This document shows, piece by piece, positions 1 to 8,675 of a stretch of DNA of 59,491 bases (position 1 is its first letter; every line of letters starts with the position of its first letter). Source of the stretch: Methanobacteriota archaeon (GTDB lineage Archaea; Thermoplasmatota; Thermoplasmata; SG8-5; JACRNV01); assembly GCA_016214785.1 (NCBI GenBank), contig JACRNV010000003.1, positions 1 through 59,491 of the forward strand, given 5' to 3'. Position numbers and translations under genes: made by a program. The notes beneath the pieces are model-generated. The model was not told where the DNA came from. It searched no databases and was given only the letters and a program-made list of their open reading frames with translations.

Positions 1-135
1 CAATGCAATAAGGAGATCAAAAAACCGCTGCATAATAAGTACTTCAAGTCTGTGCCTGCCATACGGCAGGCAGTCCGACGGTTCCTTAAGAATGATTTTT
101 TTATGCCCAAAATGTTTACTTATTTATGTCCTTAG
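1..135 (+). CDS. Possible IS630-like transposase, C-terminal fragment (cut by window edge)
   Basis: Frame 1 is open from the first base to a TAG at 133-135 and encodes 44 residues containing NKEIKKPLHNKYFKS and AIRQAVRRFLKN. The pattern of basic residues, H-N-K-Y-F-K-S, and a final helix ending in FL(K/R) resembles the C-termini of IS630/DDE-type transposases. The last 20 bases overlap the 3' end of the minus-strand subtilase gene. The true element end may lie upstream of 135, with read-through into flanking DNA. A perfect 7-base inverted repeat at 54-71 lies inside this frame. The identification rests on a short C-terminus only and is tentative. Confidence 0.4.
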   Translation, partial: QCNKEIKKPLHNKYFKSVPAIRQAVRRFLKNDFFMPKMFTYLCP

Positions 136-3100
136 CTATTACAGACACGTCGCGCCACCAGAGATACCTGGCATTGTCGATGGCAGGATTGCCCGCGTAT
201 TGCCAGCTCATCGAATCGCTGTTGGAAAAACGCATAGAGACAGGGGTCGTGGTGCTCGTAGAGATGCTCAAATCAACAATCGGGGACTGCGTGTAGTCAA
301 TGCCGTTGTTGATCAGAACGGACACCCCAACGGGAGATAGCAATATCCCGTCCTGCGTGTCGTTGATGTTCCACGCATTGTCCCTTACCTGGCAGAAGAC
401 GATCTTGTTGCCATTGCCCTCAGACAGCAGCCATGTCTTGGTCTGGGAATAGCTTTCCCAGGCGCTCCACTGCTGGGAGACGTGCTCGAACCTGTCAATT
501 ACAAAGCCCCAGCTCCCGTAGGTGTCTATTGCGCTGCACACGATATCGATGTACACGAGGTCTCCTGTGACATTCGAAGACCAAACATCGTACTGTGAAC
601 CGGTGAAATTGTTTATAATATTTCCATAGTAATCCTTAACCAGTATGAAATCGATATTAGTCCTGGTGGAGTAATTAATAAAGTGCACACGCATTTTCGA
701 GGCTCCCGGTTGCGAAATCCATCTGCTTTGCGTGACCCCGGGTGATACTGGATGACTGGATTCTCTATACTCGTAGCCTGTTTGCCAGCCCGCGGAATAG
801 GTGTTCTCGTTCGTGAACCGCATCGAGCTGACGCCGGAGCCCGCGTCGGTGGCGGAAACCGAGAGATTCACGTTCCGGGACTGCGTGCCGCTGGCGCCCC
901 CGTTGATGCTGAGGCTCGCCGAAGGCGGAACTCCGTCGATTTTAACAGTCACATTATTTGAGTATGATATGGAAGTATGTCCAGCTCCATCGACGGCCCG
1001 AACCCGCGCATCGTGTGTTCCCTGGCTCAATGTCGTATGATAATTGTTGGGTGTCACGATAGTATCAGCGCCATCAATCTCCAGAAGATAATGGTCGATA
1101 CCGGATAAATCGGAGGGAATCGTCCACGAATAACTTGGAGAATCGTGCGGTGACCAATTCGGGCCGCAGTGGGTCTCATATAAAAACGGAGTGGTTGGGT
1201 TCGTGCCATCATAACCATAAGCAGCATCAGCGACGGATGGTGCTGGCTCATAATTACTGGATTGATCTCGTGCGCGGGTGTAGAACTCGTAGTAACCTTC
1301 TCCACTCGGCCAGTTGAAGTTGAAGGACCACGGAGTCGCACTGTCAGTTCCGTACAGTCCCCAATTGTTCCATGTTAGATTGTTATTCGAATATCTGTAC
1401 CACAATTCAACATTTGACAGCCCCCCAGACCCAGGTACAGTGACCGTAGCTGTAATTGTAATAGCTGAAGTAGATATCCAATAAGTACCACTTTTATCTA
1501 CTTGGCTTTGAATAGAAACCTCACCGTTGTAAATGACCAGCGCAAAATCTTGATCTGTTTCCGGTGTTGAAAATACTGCATCTGTAACTACACTATCCGC
1601 TCTTACTTTTACTGTGTATAATCCCGCCAATGGATTTTGAATATATACGCATTCGACATTATTAACATCGTCGAATTTATCAGAATTTGTATCCCAATTT
1701 TCTCCTAAAATATTTTGATTATAGGCCGCTGTGTCTGCTACAGAAAAACCATCCATAAATGCATTGCCATAATATTTTTGTCCATTGGGAGATGTGACTT
1801 CTAGATTTAAATTATTAGACAAACTTCCATCCGCCAATCCTTTAGCTGGGTCTGTCCATGTCAGTGTAATTTTTAATGGCATAGTTAAATCATCGCAAAT
1901 CACATTAGAAGTAGTATAATGTTCGTTTTGCTCCAATGAATTACTCCCAGTTCTATCACTGATAATCCAATGAGAATTCGGATTTACTATATCTGGTAAA
2001 TATACTCTTCCCCATCCTTCATCACCGTTTGGAATATTCGGAGTTCCAACATCCTTAGCACTGTTTATTAATAATGCTTTGACCATCGCAGGGGTCGGGT
2101 CGGCACCAGGGGATTGAGGGATACCAGAAATTTGTTCTTTATACCATTGCCAAACCACGGCAGCAGCACCGGAAACATGAGGAGTTGCTTGAGAAGTGCC
2201 TGAACACCATTCGTATCTGTTGTCAGGAGAATATAAACCATGAAGGAGACTATCTGAACGGAGTGGAGTGTGGGTTGATAAGATACGAGTACCTGGTGCA
2301 ACGAGATCTGGCTTAATACGAGTGGTTGGAACTTCTAATCCTCTCCCACTCCATGGGGGGATATCATTTATATCACCCGCCGCATCACCGCTTGTATCTC
2401 CGTATGTTCCTCCCTCTGGATGGTAATTTTCGGTCGCTCCAACTGTTATCACGTTTTTCGCACTACCTGGAGAACCAATAGTGTTTTGTCCTCTGTTACC
2501 ATCGTTGCCTGCACATACAGAAATAATGAGAGACTGATCAGTAGCTTTATTTATATTACAATCTCTCACATGTTTATCGAACACATAATCGTTGTATGCA
2601 TAGACGCTATCTGCAATGCCTGGACCTTCACCCCATGAATTAGAATGAATCTTAGCTCCATTAATTTCAGCGTCTATAAAAAAATCATCCCATGCAGAAT
2701 CGGATGTAGGAGTGCTCATAGGTCCTCCGTATGTAAGAAAAATTTTTTGGGCATAGAGAGATGCTCCAGGGGCTACTCCCATACCAACAAGATATTGTGT
2801 TCCTGACGATGGTATCGGATATCTAACACCCGTGCCACTTCCAGCACCATATGCGGCAATAATCCCAGCGACATGTGTGCCATGCCCCATAGAATCACCC
2901 CAATCGGTTTGGCCAGTGACATATGTTTTACCGCCTCTTATATGTCCATTCGTTGTTGACCCAAAGTCAATGTGGCCAGCATTAAATGTAGTGCCATCAC
3001 CAATACCCGAATCTGCAACTGCAACTACTACCCTTTCTCCTGTAGACCCTAGCTCTCCTGTAAATCCCAGGCTCGTTGCATAATTTCCTGGACCATCGAA

Positions 3101-4015
3101 GGGAGTATTAACAATCCAATTACCGCCAACAATTTCAGCGCTGGTTTCATCAGCTAATATTGCCTCATTATATTCCTGGATGTTAATAACATTGGAAATT
3201 TTAACAATATTGTCTCTCGCAGAAAGCGGTGCGTAAACAATCACATCATAATGATGCGCATCATAAGGGTTCGGATAGCCGCTAGCCCATATTTGTCCGA
3301 AGGATGTTATGGTTTGGTATGTCTTGTAACCGTCCGAATTATTCCATACAAAAACATGCATCCGAATCATGGTTTGGTTATCTTTAAAAGTAGGATAATT
3401 TATTTTATAAGCCGGTTGATAAGTTCCCACCCATTCCACAAAAAAGAAGCTTCTCACTGTGTTTTCTAGATTGGAATTCATGTTCGCTATGCTCGCATAA
3501 TTTGAAATCCCTTGCCCATCACTAATATCCACACCAACATGCCTTAACGCATCAAACCACTCGTTCTTAGATGGGCCAATGAACTGGATAATGTATAATC
3601 CCTCGGTATTGTTCTCGTATTTTTCAATCGTTAGATTCGTCGGTAGCTCGGGCTCACCTACTCTTGTATCAAATTGATAGCCATTCACAGATATCATAGT
3701 TCTATTTTGTATCCTCTTAACCTCTGTACCATTCTGCTCCAATGCTGCAATCTGTCCCTCTGTAGCGTCGGCTAGAACGAAAAAGTTGTATTCAACCAAA
3801 GGAACGATGCCGTACTGGCCCAATGTCGTATTTCGCTCCGATGACGCACTAATGAGGATTTCCACTCGCTCCGTGTTCGGCGGTTGGGGTATCTCCCTAG
3901 TGGCGCTCTGACCACTGGTCGCCGCTTTTGCAGTTCCAGAGACTTGGCCGATGGCACTGCCGAGCAATGCTGCGAACATCAGCACGCAAACGATACTGGT
4001 GGTTCTTTGAGCCAT
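116..4015 (-). CDS. Secreted subtilisin-like (S8) serine peptidase with C-terminal repeat domains
   Basis: A 1299-residue exported protease. Residues 1-23 form a signal peptide. The S8 catalytic domain spans about 325-690, with Asp335 in VADSG, His378 in GHGTHVAG, oxyanion Asn504 in CAGNDGN and Ser608 in GTSQATPHVSG. An N-terminal segment of about 300 residues resembles a propeptide. After residue 700 come a proprotein-convertase-like beta domain and Ig-like repeats with the phrase SMRF(T/S)N, typical of archaeal secreted proteins. The last repeat stops abruptly at DINK, where the possible transposase tail begins, so the original C-terminus may have been lost. Roughly bases 1400-3950 are visibly AT-richer than 150-1340, suggesting a mosaic origin. 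The function is inferred to be extracellular protein degradation. Confidence 0.93.
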   Translation of the reverse strand: MAQRTTSIVCVLMFAALLGSAIGQVSGTAKAATSGQSATREIPQPPNTERVEILISASSERNTTLGQYGIVPLVEYNFFVLADATEGQIAALEQNGTEVKRIQNRTMISVNGYQFDTRVGEPELPTNLTIEKYENNTEGLYIIQFIGPSKNEWFDALRHVGVDISDGQGISNYASIANMNSNLENTVRSFFFVEWVGTYQPAYKINYPTFKDNQTMIRMHVFVWNNSDGYKTYQTITSFGQIWASGYPNPYDAHHYDVIVYAPLSARDNIVKISNVINIQEYNEAILADETSAEIVGGNWIVNTPFDGPGNYATSLGFTGELGSTGERVVVAVADSGIGDGTTFNAGHIDFGSTTNGHIRGGKTYVTGQTDWGDSMGHGTHVAGIIAAYGAGSGTGVRYPIPSSGTQYLVGMGVAPGASLYAQKIFLTYGGPMSTPTSDSAWDDFFIDAEINGAKIHSNSWGEGPGIADSVYAYNDYVFDKHVRDCNINKATDQSLIISVCAGNDGNRGQNTIGSPGSAKNVITVGATENYHPEGGTYGDTSGDAAGDINDIPPWSGRGLEVPTTRIKPDLVAPGTRILSTHTPLRSDSLLHGLYSPDNRYEWCSGTSQATPHVSGAAAVVWQWYKEQISGIPQSPGADPTPAMVKALLINSAKDVGTPNIPNGDEGWGRVYLPDIVNPNSHWIISDRTGSNSLEQNEHYTTSNVICDDLTMPLKITLTWTDPAKGLADGSLSNNLNLEVTSPNGQKYYGNAFMDGFSVADTAAYNQNILGENWDTNSDKFDDVNNVECVYIQNPLAGLYTVKVRADSVVTDAVFSTPETDQDFALVIYNGEVSIQSQVDKSGTYWISTSAITITATVTVPGSGGLSNVELWYRYSNNNLTWNNWGLYGTDSATPWSFNFNWPSGEGYYEFYTRARDQSSNYEPAPSVADAAYGYDGTNPTTPFLYETHCGPNWSPHDSPSYSWTIPSDLSGIDHYLLEIDGADTIVTPNNYHTTLSQGTHDARVRAVDGAGHTSISYSNNVTVKIDGVPPSASLSINGGASGTQSRNVNLSVSATDAGSGVSSMRFTNENTYSAGWQTGYEYRESSHPVSPGVTQSRWISQPGASKMRVHFINYSTRTNIDFILVKDYYGNIINNFTGSQYDVWSSNVTGDLVYIDIVCSAIDTYGSWGFVIDRFEHVSQQWSAWESYSQTKTWLLSEGNGNKIVFCQVRDNAWNINDTQDGILLSPVGVSVLINNGIDYTQSPIVDLSISTSTTTPVSMRFSNSDSMSWQYAGNPAIDNARYLWWRDVSVIAKDINK

Positions 4016-4077
4016 CCTTTTCGCCCCCGCTTTCCGTGCTACTATTTCTCATAGTAAAGAACGGGACTGAGGTCGTC

Positions 4078-4090
4078 GTATATAATAATT
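4078..4090 (-). promoter_or_regulatory. Candidate TATA box for the subtilase gene
   Basis: The minus strand reads AATTATTATATAC about 63-75 bases before the subtilase ATG. That would give a leader of roughly 40 bases. It is the only AT-rich archaeal promoter-like element in the 154-base gap. Confidence 0.4.
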
Positions 4091-4169
4091 TTGTTTCAGT
4101 TCTCATTCCGTCGGAGAATAGGTATTCAAGTTTATATCTGGCTGTAAATTGACATTGTAGGAAGTGCTC

Positions 4170-5393
4170 TTACGCCGCCCCGTTCATCACTACCTTCTTG
4201 TTCCTCAGGGCTACTGCATTCCGGGGGTCGAGGTGCAACACTTCCTCGTAGCACCTCAGCGCATCCTCGGCTTTGCCTTCCGCCTGCAGGGCCGCGGCCT
4301 TGTTGAGCCAGATGCCCACGTCGTTTGGGTTGATGCTCAGGGCTTTGGTATAGCTGTCGAGCGCGTCCTTGAGCCGGCCGAGCACCCTGTATGTCACGCC
4401 GAGGTTCGACCATATGCCCGCGTCCCTGGGGTTGATCTTGAGGGCGCTGAGGTAGCACTCGATGGCCTCCTCGGTCCTGCCGATGCTGCGGAGGGCGATG
4501 CCCTTGTTCGACAGCACGTCCGGGTCGTCGGGTAAGATGGAAAGGGCCTTGTCGTAGCACCTGAGGGCCTCGCCCATCATGCCGAGCCTGTGCAGGGACG
4601 TGCCCTTGTTGAACCACGCCCAGGCGTCGTTGGGGTTCTCCTGGAGGGCCTTGTCGAAGCATTCCACCGCCTCGTCGCTCTTCCCCATCTTCTCCAAGGC
4701 GACACCCCTGTTAAACCAAGTGTCTCCCGTCTTGGGGACTGGCTTTGGCGGCGGCGCTTGCGTGGGCTTGGCCGCGGCCTTCGGTCCCGGCGCCCTCGGC
4801 GGCGGCGTCTTCTCCGGCCGGGGCTCCTCGAAGTCGTAGCCGCAGATGTCGCAGGACTTCGTCGTCGGGGACCACATGGCCCCGCACTCGGGGCACTCGA
4901 TCTTGTCCCCTGAGACAAGGATGTTGCGCACGTCCTTGACGTCGTCGAACTTGCGCGCCAGCGCCTTGGCGATTACGTCGGGCACGGAGTTCGGGTTGAA
5001 CGGGACCAGGAGGGTGGAGTTGGAGTCCCTGCCGAGCTTCCCCAGCCTGGAAATGAACTTCTCCACCGGCTCGTAGCCGTTCTCCATTATCAGGTACTCG
5101 ATGTCGTCGATGAGGACGATGGAGTCCTTGTGCTTCCCGAGGAAGTGCTCGATGATGCCCATCATCTTCCCGTCCATCTCCTTGGGGGGCACCGTGCCCT
5201 TGATGTTCTTGCAGTCCGACATCAGGTAGATCTTCGTCCCCTCGGGGAGCTTGTACTCCTTCCCCAGGCGCTGCGGGGCGGTGGTCGTGAAGCAGAGGCC
5301 GGGCATCCCAGCATTGACCATCTCCGAGAACAGCTCGTAGGTGACGGTCGTCCTGACCTCGTAGATGAGATGCTTCCTACCCTGCTCTATCAT
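4170..5393 (-). CDS. DUF835 - zinc ribbon - TPR protein
   Basis: A 407-residue soluble protein with no signal peptide. Residues 1 to about 155 are a DUF835 domain, a RecA-like fold found in archaeal signalling proteins, here without a recognisable P-loop. A CPECG...CDICG zinc ribbon follows at about 171-190, then a Pro/Ala-rich linker and five TPR units from about 222 to 395 (for example NKGIALRSIGRTEEAIECY). TPRs normally bind protein partners. The start overlaps the previous gene's region closely: its ATG is at 5391-5393 and the upstream stop at 5397-5399, so the two form an operon of paralogues. Intracellular signalling or scaffolding is inferred; the partner is unknown. Confidence 0.8.
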   Translation of the reverse strand: MIEQGRKHLIYEVRTTVTYELFSEMVNAGMPGLCFTTTAPQRLGKEYKLPEGTKIYLMSDCKNIKGTVPPKEMDGKMMGIIEHFLGKHKDSIVLIDDIEYLIMENGYEPVEKFISRLGKLGRDSNSTLLVPFNPNSVPDVIAKALARKFDDVKDVRNILVSGDKIECPECGAMWSPTTKSCDICGYDFEEPRPEKTPPPRAPGPKAAAKPTQAPPPKPVPKTGDTWFNRGVALEKMGKSDEAVECFDKALQENPNDAWAWFNKGTSLHRLGMMGEALRCYDKALSILPDDPDVLSNKGIALRSIGRTEEAIECYLSALKINPRDAGIWSNLGVTYRVLGRLKDALDSYTKALSINPNDVGIWLNKAAALQAEGKAEDALRCYEEVLHLDPRNAVALRNKKVVMNGAA

Positions 5394-5396
5394 CGT

Positions 5397-7067
5397 TCAT
5401 TTTCCCCCCCTCTTCTCCAGCTCCTGCACCGCGAGCTCGCGGTTGCGCCTTGCCAGCTCCCTCCTCGGGTCTATGGCCAGCGCCCGGTCGTAGCACTCGA
5501 TGGCTTCCTTCAGCAGCCCCATGCTCCCCAGCACAACGCCCTTGTTGCTCCACACCCCGGCGTCTGCGGGGTTGAGCGCCAGCGCGCGGTCGTAGGCCTC
5601 GAGCGCCTCCTTGATGCGCCCCATGCTGCGCATCGCTATGCCCATGTTGCTCCACAGCGTGGCGTCGCTGGGATTGACCTCGATCCCCTGCCTGTAGGCG
5701 TCGATGGCCTCCTGAGTCCTGCCGAGGCCGCGCAGGGCGATGCCCTTGTTGCTGTAGGTCTCGGAATCGCTTGGGTTGATGGCTATGACCCTGTCGTAGC
5801 ATTCGATGGCCGCGCCGTTGTTGCCCATCATCTGGAGGATGACGGCCTTGTTGAACAGGCAGCGCGCGTTGTCGGGGTCGACCCTGAGGGCCTCGTCGTA
5901 GGCCTTGAGGGCGTCGTGGTACTTCTGCTGGCGCGCGAGCGTCGATGCCTCGGAGAACTTGTCGTTCACCCTCTGCTGCTCCACCGGGGAGAGCTTGCGC
6001 TTGTAGCCCTTCTCCGCGAGCTGGGGCTCCAGGGCCTTGTTTATATCGCTAGATAGAGTGTCGAGGATCTTGCGCGCGCCGCGCAGCTTGGAGACGTCGC
6101 CATCGTAGGTGCTGAGGACGCCCTCGTACTGCTTCTCGACGTTGGCGATGTTCTCCCTGATGACCTTCTTGATATCGGACATGGTCTTGGCCAGTATCTC
6201 TTCGGCCTTGCCGGAGAAGACGAGCGCGATGGACACGAACTTCCCGTCGCCTATGAGAATGATGTAGCCCTTGACCTCTATCCTGCTGAACTCGGACGCC
6301 TGGCCCTTGGCGAACGAATTGTTTATGAAATCAAGGATGGCCTGGAACATCCCGCCTATGAGGTCGGGGTCGATGAGGTCGGAGTCGCGCCAGGTGCGCC
6401 TCTGGATGAGCGTGCCGGTGCTCCTGTGGATGAGGTAGATGTCCTCGATCTCGATGGTCTCCTTCTCCTCTTCGGCCGGAGCCTGCGGCACTGCCTTGTA
6501 CTCGATCCTCGCGGCCGGCGGCTGGGGCGCTGCCGCGGGTGTCGCAGCCGCCGGCGCGGCCTCCGCCTTTGCCGGCTCTGCGGGCTTACCTCCCAATAAC
6601 GCGGCGACGTCCTCGACCTTGTCGAAGTCCCTAGCAAGGGTGGTGACGGTCTCCTTGCTGAACGCATCGGGATTGACCACCACCATGAACGTGGAGGAGT
6701 TCATCGAGGACAGGTCGTTGGTGCGCTTGATGAACTTCCGCACCTTGTCGAACTCGTTCTCGAGCGTGAGGTAGCCAAACCCGTCCAGGAGGATGACCCC
6801 CTCCTTGTTGTCCTTGATGAACTTTGTTATTTCCCTGGTTATCTCGAAGTCGAGCCTCGTGGGGCTCAGGGTGTCGGGCTCGTCCTTGGAATCGGAGAGC
6901 CACAGGACCTTGGCCTCGCCGAGCTTGTACATCTTCTTCAGCTTCGACGGGTACATCGTGGTGATGCACAGGCCCTTGGAGCCGGCTGAGACCATCTCGC
7001 CGAAGAGCTTGAAGGCGCCGTCTGTCTTCTCCTCGTAGAGGAGGTAGTTGAACCCCTTGTCGAGCAT
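5397..7067 (-). CDS. DUF835 - longin/roadblock-like - TPR protein
   Basis: A 556-residue paralogue of the gene after it. I chose the ATG at 7065-7067 because DUF835 homology begins there; the open frame runs 26 codons further upstream but reads as non-coding. DUF835 fills about residues 1-155. After an Ala/Pro linker, residues of about 205-330 (IYLIHRSTGTLI, GGMFQAILDFI) look like the longin/roadblock-type domain that archaea pair with small GTPases and sensors. Five TPR units follow, about 375-545. No zinc ribbon is present, unlike the neighbour. I infer a cytoplasmic signalling scaffold; no enzyme activity can be read from the sequence. Confidence 0.78.
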   Translation of the reverse strand: MLDKGFNYLLYEEKTDGAFKLFGEMVSAGSKGLCITTMYPSKLKKMYKLGEAKVLWLSDSKDEPDTLSPTRLDFEITREITKFIKDNKEGVILLDGFGYLTLENEFDKVRKFIKRTNDLSSMNSSTFMVVVNPDAFSKETVTTLARDFDKVEDVAALLGGKPAEPAKAEAAPAAATPAAAPQPPAARIEYKAVPQAPAEEEKETIEIEDIYLIHRSTGTLIQRRTWRDSDLIDPDLIGGMFQAILDFINNSFAKGQASEFSRIEVKGYIILIGDGKFVSIALVFSGKAEEILAKTMSDIKKVIRENIANVEKQYEGVLSTYDGDVSKLRGARKILDTLSSDINKALEPQLAEKGYKRKLSPVEQQRVNDKFSEASTLARQQKYHDALKAYDEALRVDPDNARCLFNKAVILQMMGNNGAAIECYDRVIAINPSDSETYSNKGIALRGLGRTQEAIDAYRQGIEVNPSDATLWSNMGIAMRSMGRIKEALEAYDRALALNPADAGVWSNKGVVLGSMGLLKEAIECYDRALAIDPRRELARRNRELAVQELEKRGGK

Positions 7068-7142
7068 CCTGGGATACCCTGCCCCTTTAATCGCGCAACA
7101 AAGAGAAGGAAAGAGGGCTATTAAGCCTTTGCTGGTGAACAC

Positions 7143-7192
7143 CAAGGGGCATTGCTCCGCCGAACATCGATTCTAATCGCAATTCCCCTTTG
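7143..7192 (-). repeat. Dispersed hairpin element, copy 1
   Basis: The arms CAAGGGG and CCCCTTTG enclose a unit that on the minus strand begins GGGGAATTGCGATT and ends GAGCAATGCCCCTTG. The same plan recurs at 7337-7379, 7448-7496, 37899-37937, 37971-38007 and 40464-40511. The gap 7068-7599 contains no convincing gene, only these repeats. Confidence 0.6.
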
Positions 7193-7336
7193 AACCCCTG
7201 AAAAAATTCAGCCGAAAGGTATATCCAGATGGAGATGGATAGTAGTTGCAAGCGCGAGGAGGGCTGCTCTGGCTCCGAAAAGAGCCATTGTTTTATCGCA
7301 TTTCCCCCACTACCCCTCCTCGGCTTTCCTTTTTCA

Positions 7337-7379
7337 CAAGGGGCATTGCTCAATGGGATTTCTACGGAAATCCCCCTTG
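7337..7379 (-). repeat. Dispersed hairpin element, copy 2
   Basis: CAAGGGGCATTGCTC on the left pairs with a CCCCCTTG right arm. The inside contains a second inverted repeat, GGGATTTC...GGAAATCCC. The same inner hairpin, followed by TTGACCCCC, recurs at 37846-37877 upstream of the pyruvate kinase gene. Confidence 0.6.
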
Positions 7380-7386
7380 ACCCCCA

Positions 7387-7447
7387 AAAGGATTTCATCA
7401 CGGAATGCGGATGTGTTCAACTTTGGGAGGTGCTAAGGAGTATCGAT
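7387..7447. repeat. 61-base direct repeat, copy A
   Basis: This begins AAAGGATTTCATCACGG and ends TGCTAAGGAGTATCGAT. It recurs with about three mismatches at 7511-7571. Each copy directly follows one of the hairpin elements and its ACCCC tail, so hairpin plus 61-mer form a larger tandem unit of about 110-124 bases. Confidence 0.85.
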
Positions 7448-7496
7448 CAAGGGGCATTGCTCCGCTGTGTATCTCTTATAAACGCAATTCCCCTTG
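7448..7496 (-). repeat. Dispersed hairpin element, copy 3
   Basis: CAAGGGGCATTGCTCCGC is shared with copy 1; the right arm is CCCCTTGG. The interior diverges from copy 1, while the terminal 10-15 bases on each side are conserved. That is the pattern expected of a mobile or structurally selected element. Confidence 0.6.
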
Positions 7497-7510
7497 GACC
7501 CCTGCGACGG

Positions 7511-7571
7511 AAAGGATTTCATCACGGCAAGCGGATATGTTCAACTTTGGGAGGTGCTAAGGAGTATCGAT
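7511..7571. repeat. 61-base direct repeat, copy B
   Basis: The second copy of the unit at 7387-7447, including AACTTTGGGAGGTGCTAAGG. It lies 28 bases from the 3' end of iscU. Confidence 0.85.
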
Positions 7572-7599
7572 TATAATTATTATGAAGTGAAGATTATCC

Positions 7600-8031
7600 T
7601 TAGAATTCGTGCGCCTCGTGCTCGATGTGGCAGCTGTGGTCCACGCGCGCGGGCCGCGGCGTGCCGTTCTTGCGAGCCAGGTAGTCCTCGATGGCCGCTT
7701 TGAGCGCATCGGCGGCGAGGTTCGAGCAGTGCATCTTGATGGGCGGGAGGCCCTGCAGCTCGCTGGCCACGTCGTTGCGCGTTATCTTCAGCGCCTCCTC
7801 GATTGTCTTGCCCTTCGCGAGCTCGGTGACCATGCTGCTCGTCGCGATGGCGGCCGCGCAGCCGAAGGTCTTGAACTTCACGTCCTCGATGCGCCCGTCC
7901 CTGACCTTGATGTAAATCGACATCAGGTCGCCGCAGGTCGGGTTGCCGACCGTGCCGATGCCGTCCGCGTCCGGTATCTCGCCCACGTTGCGCGGGTTCT
8001 TGAAGTGGTCCATCACCTTTGCGCTGTACAT
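7600..8031 (-). CDS. iscU: Iron-sulfur cluster assembly scaffold IscU/NifU-like
   Basis: A 143-residue IscU-type scaffold on which [2Fe-2S] clusters are built from sulfur delivered by a cysteine desulfurase. All three cluster-ligand cysteines are present: GNPTCGD, FGCAAAIATSS and KMHCSNLA. The Asp after the first Cys, which labilises the cluster, is also present. Length is normal for the family, with a short His-containing tail. The ATG at 8029-8031 begins MYSAKVMDHF, the canonical N-terminus. The partner desulfurase lies 1.6 kb upstream on the same strand, separated by two unrelated hypothetical genes. Confidence 0.93.
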   Translation of the reverse strand: MYSAKVMDHFKNPRNVGEIPDADGIGTVGNPTCGDLMSIYIKVRDGRIEDVKFKTFGCAAAIATSSMVTELAKGKTIEEALKITRNDVASELQGLPPIKMHCSNLAADALKAAIEDYLARKNGTPRPARVDHSCHIEHEAHEF

Positions 8032-8081
8032 CGTTTCGTGCTACCGATTGGCCTAGGGGTATAAATGCATGGCGATTGATT

Positions 8082-8666
8082 TTAGCCGATTATGCCTGAA
8101 AAGAATTCGCGAGCGAGGGCCTCTGCCTCCGGTGAAGGGCACATAACCTCTACTGATTTCCCGTTCGAGTATTGTATTGTCATAGCATATCGCCCCTTTG
8201 CCAATAAATCTACTTCAATTGCCCTGATGCCTCCCATCTTGTCAATGATACTTTTAAATTGCATCTCCGTCAGTCCGGCTTTTCCGCCGCGGTATTGCCT
8301 TCCCGTTGTTCGAAGCGCCCCCTTCGCATCAAGCTCGAGCCACCAGGACCTGAATATCAGTCTGTGAAGGGCATACGCCTTTAAAACCCCCGAATAAGTG
8401 CCATTTTGAGCAAGTACTGCTGTGTGAAAACGCCTCTCCGGGGTGGCAATGATTTTCACCTTTAGCGCAAAATAGAACATCAAAGCGATTACAGACAGCG
8501 CTATCAAGGCAAGGAGCCCAATCGTGAAATTGGTTTGACGAAAGACATTCATTTGTTCCAATTTCAAGTATGCAACAAAGATCGCGAAAATCAAGGGTAT
8601 GCAGAGGACCATGCATAGCACGTACCGCTTTGGGTTCGGGTGATCCTTTTTTTCGCTCGGTTTCAT
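8082..8666 (-). CDS. Hypothetical membrane protein, two transmembrane helices
   Basis: A 194-residue protein. A basic N-terminus (MKPSEKKDHPNPKR) is followed by hydrophobic segments at about 15-34 and 48-68 and a soluble C-terminal domain of about 120 residues with alternating beta/alpha character. Positive charges on both sides of the helical hairpin suggest both termini are cytoplasmic. I do not recognise a family. The gene starts 10 bases after the stop of the next gene upstream on the minus strand, so the two are probably cotranscribed. Both look AT-richer than the flanking isc genes. Confidence 0.7.
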   Translation of the reverse strand: MKPSEKKDHPNPKRYVLCMVLCIPLIFAIFVAYLKLEQMNVFRQTNFTIGLLALIALSVIALMFYFALKVKIIATPERRFHTAVLAQNGTYSGVLKAYALHRLIFRSWWLELDAKGALRTTGRQYRGGKAGLTEMQFKSIIDKMGGIRAIEVDLLAKGRYAMTIQYSNGKSVEVMCPSPEAEALAREFFSGIIG

Positions 8667-8675
8667 ATTTCTCTC

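Noticed and set aside
7087-7401. Open frame of 104 codons on the minus strand in the gap before the DUF835 genes
   Set aside because: It runs through the hairpin and direct repeats, has no Shine-Dalgarno and its product has no protein-like pattern.
7143-7571. Possible CRISPR array, because of repeated units
   Set aside because: Only two direct repeats of 61 bases, no regular short spacers and no cas genes nearby.
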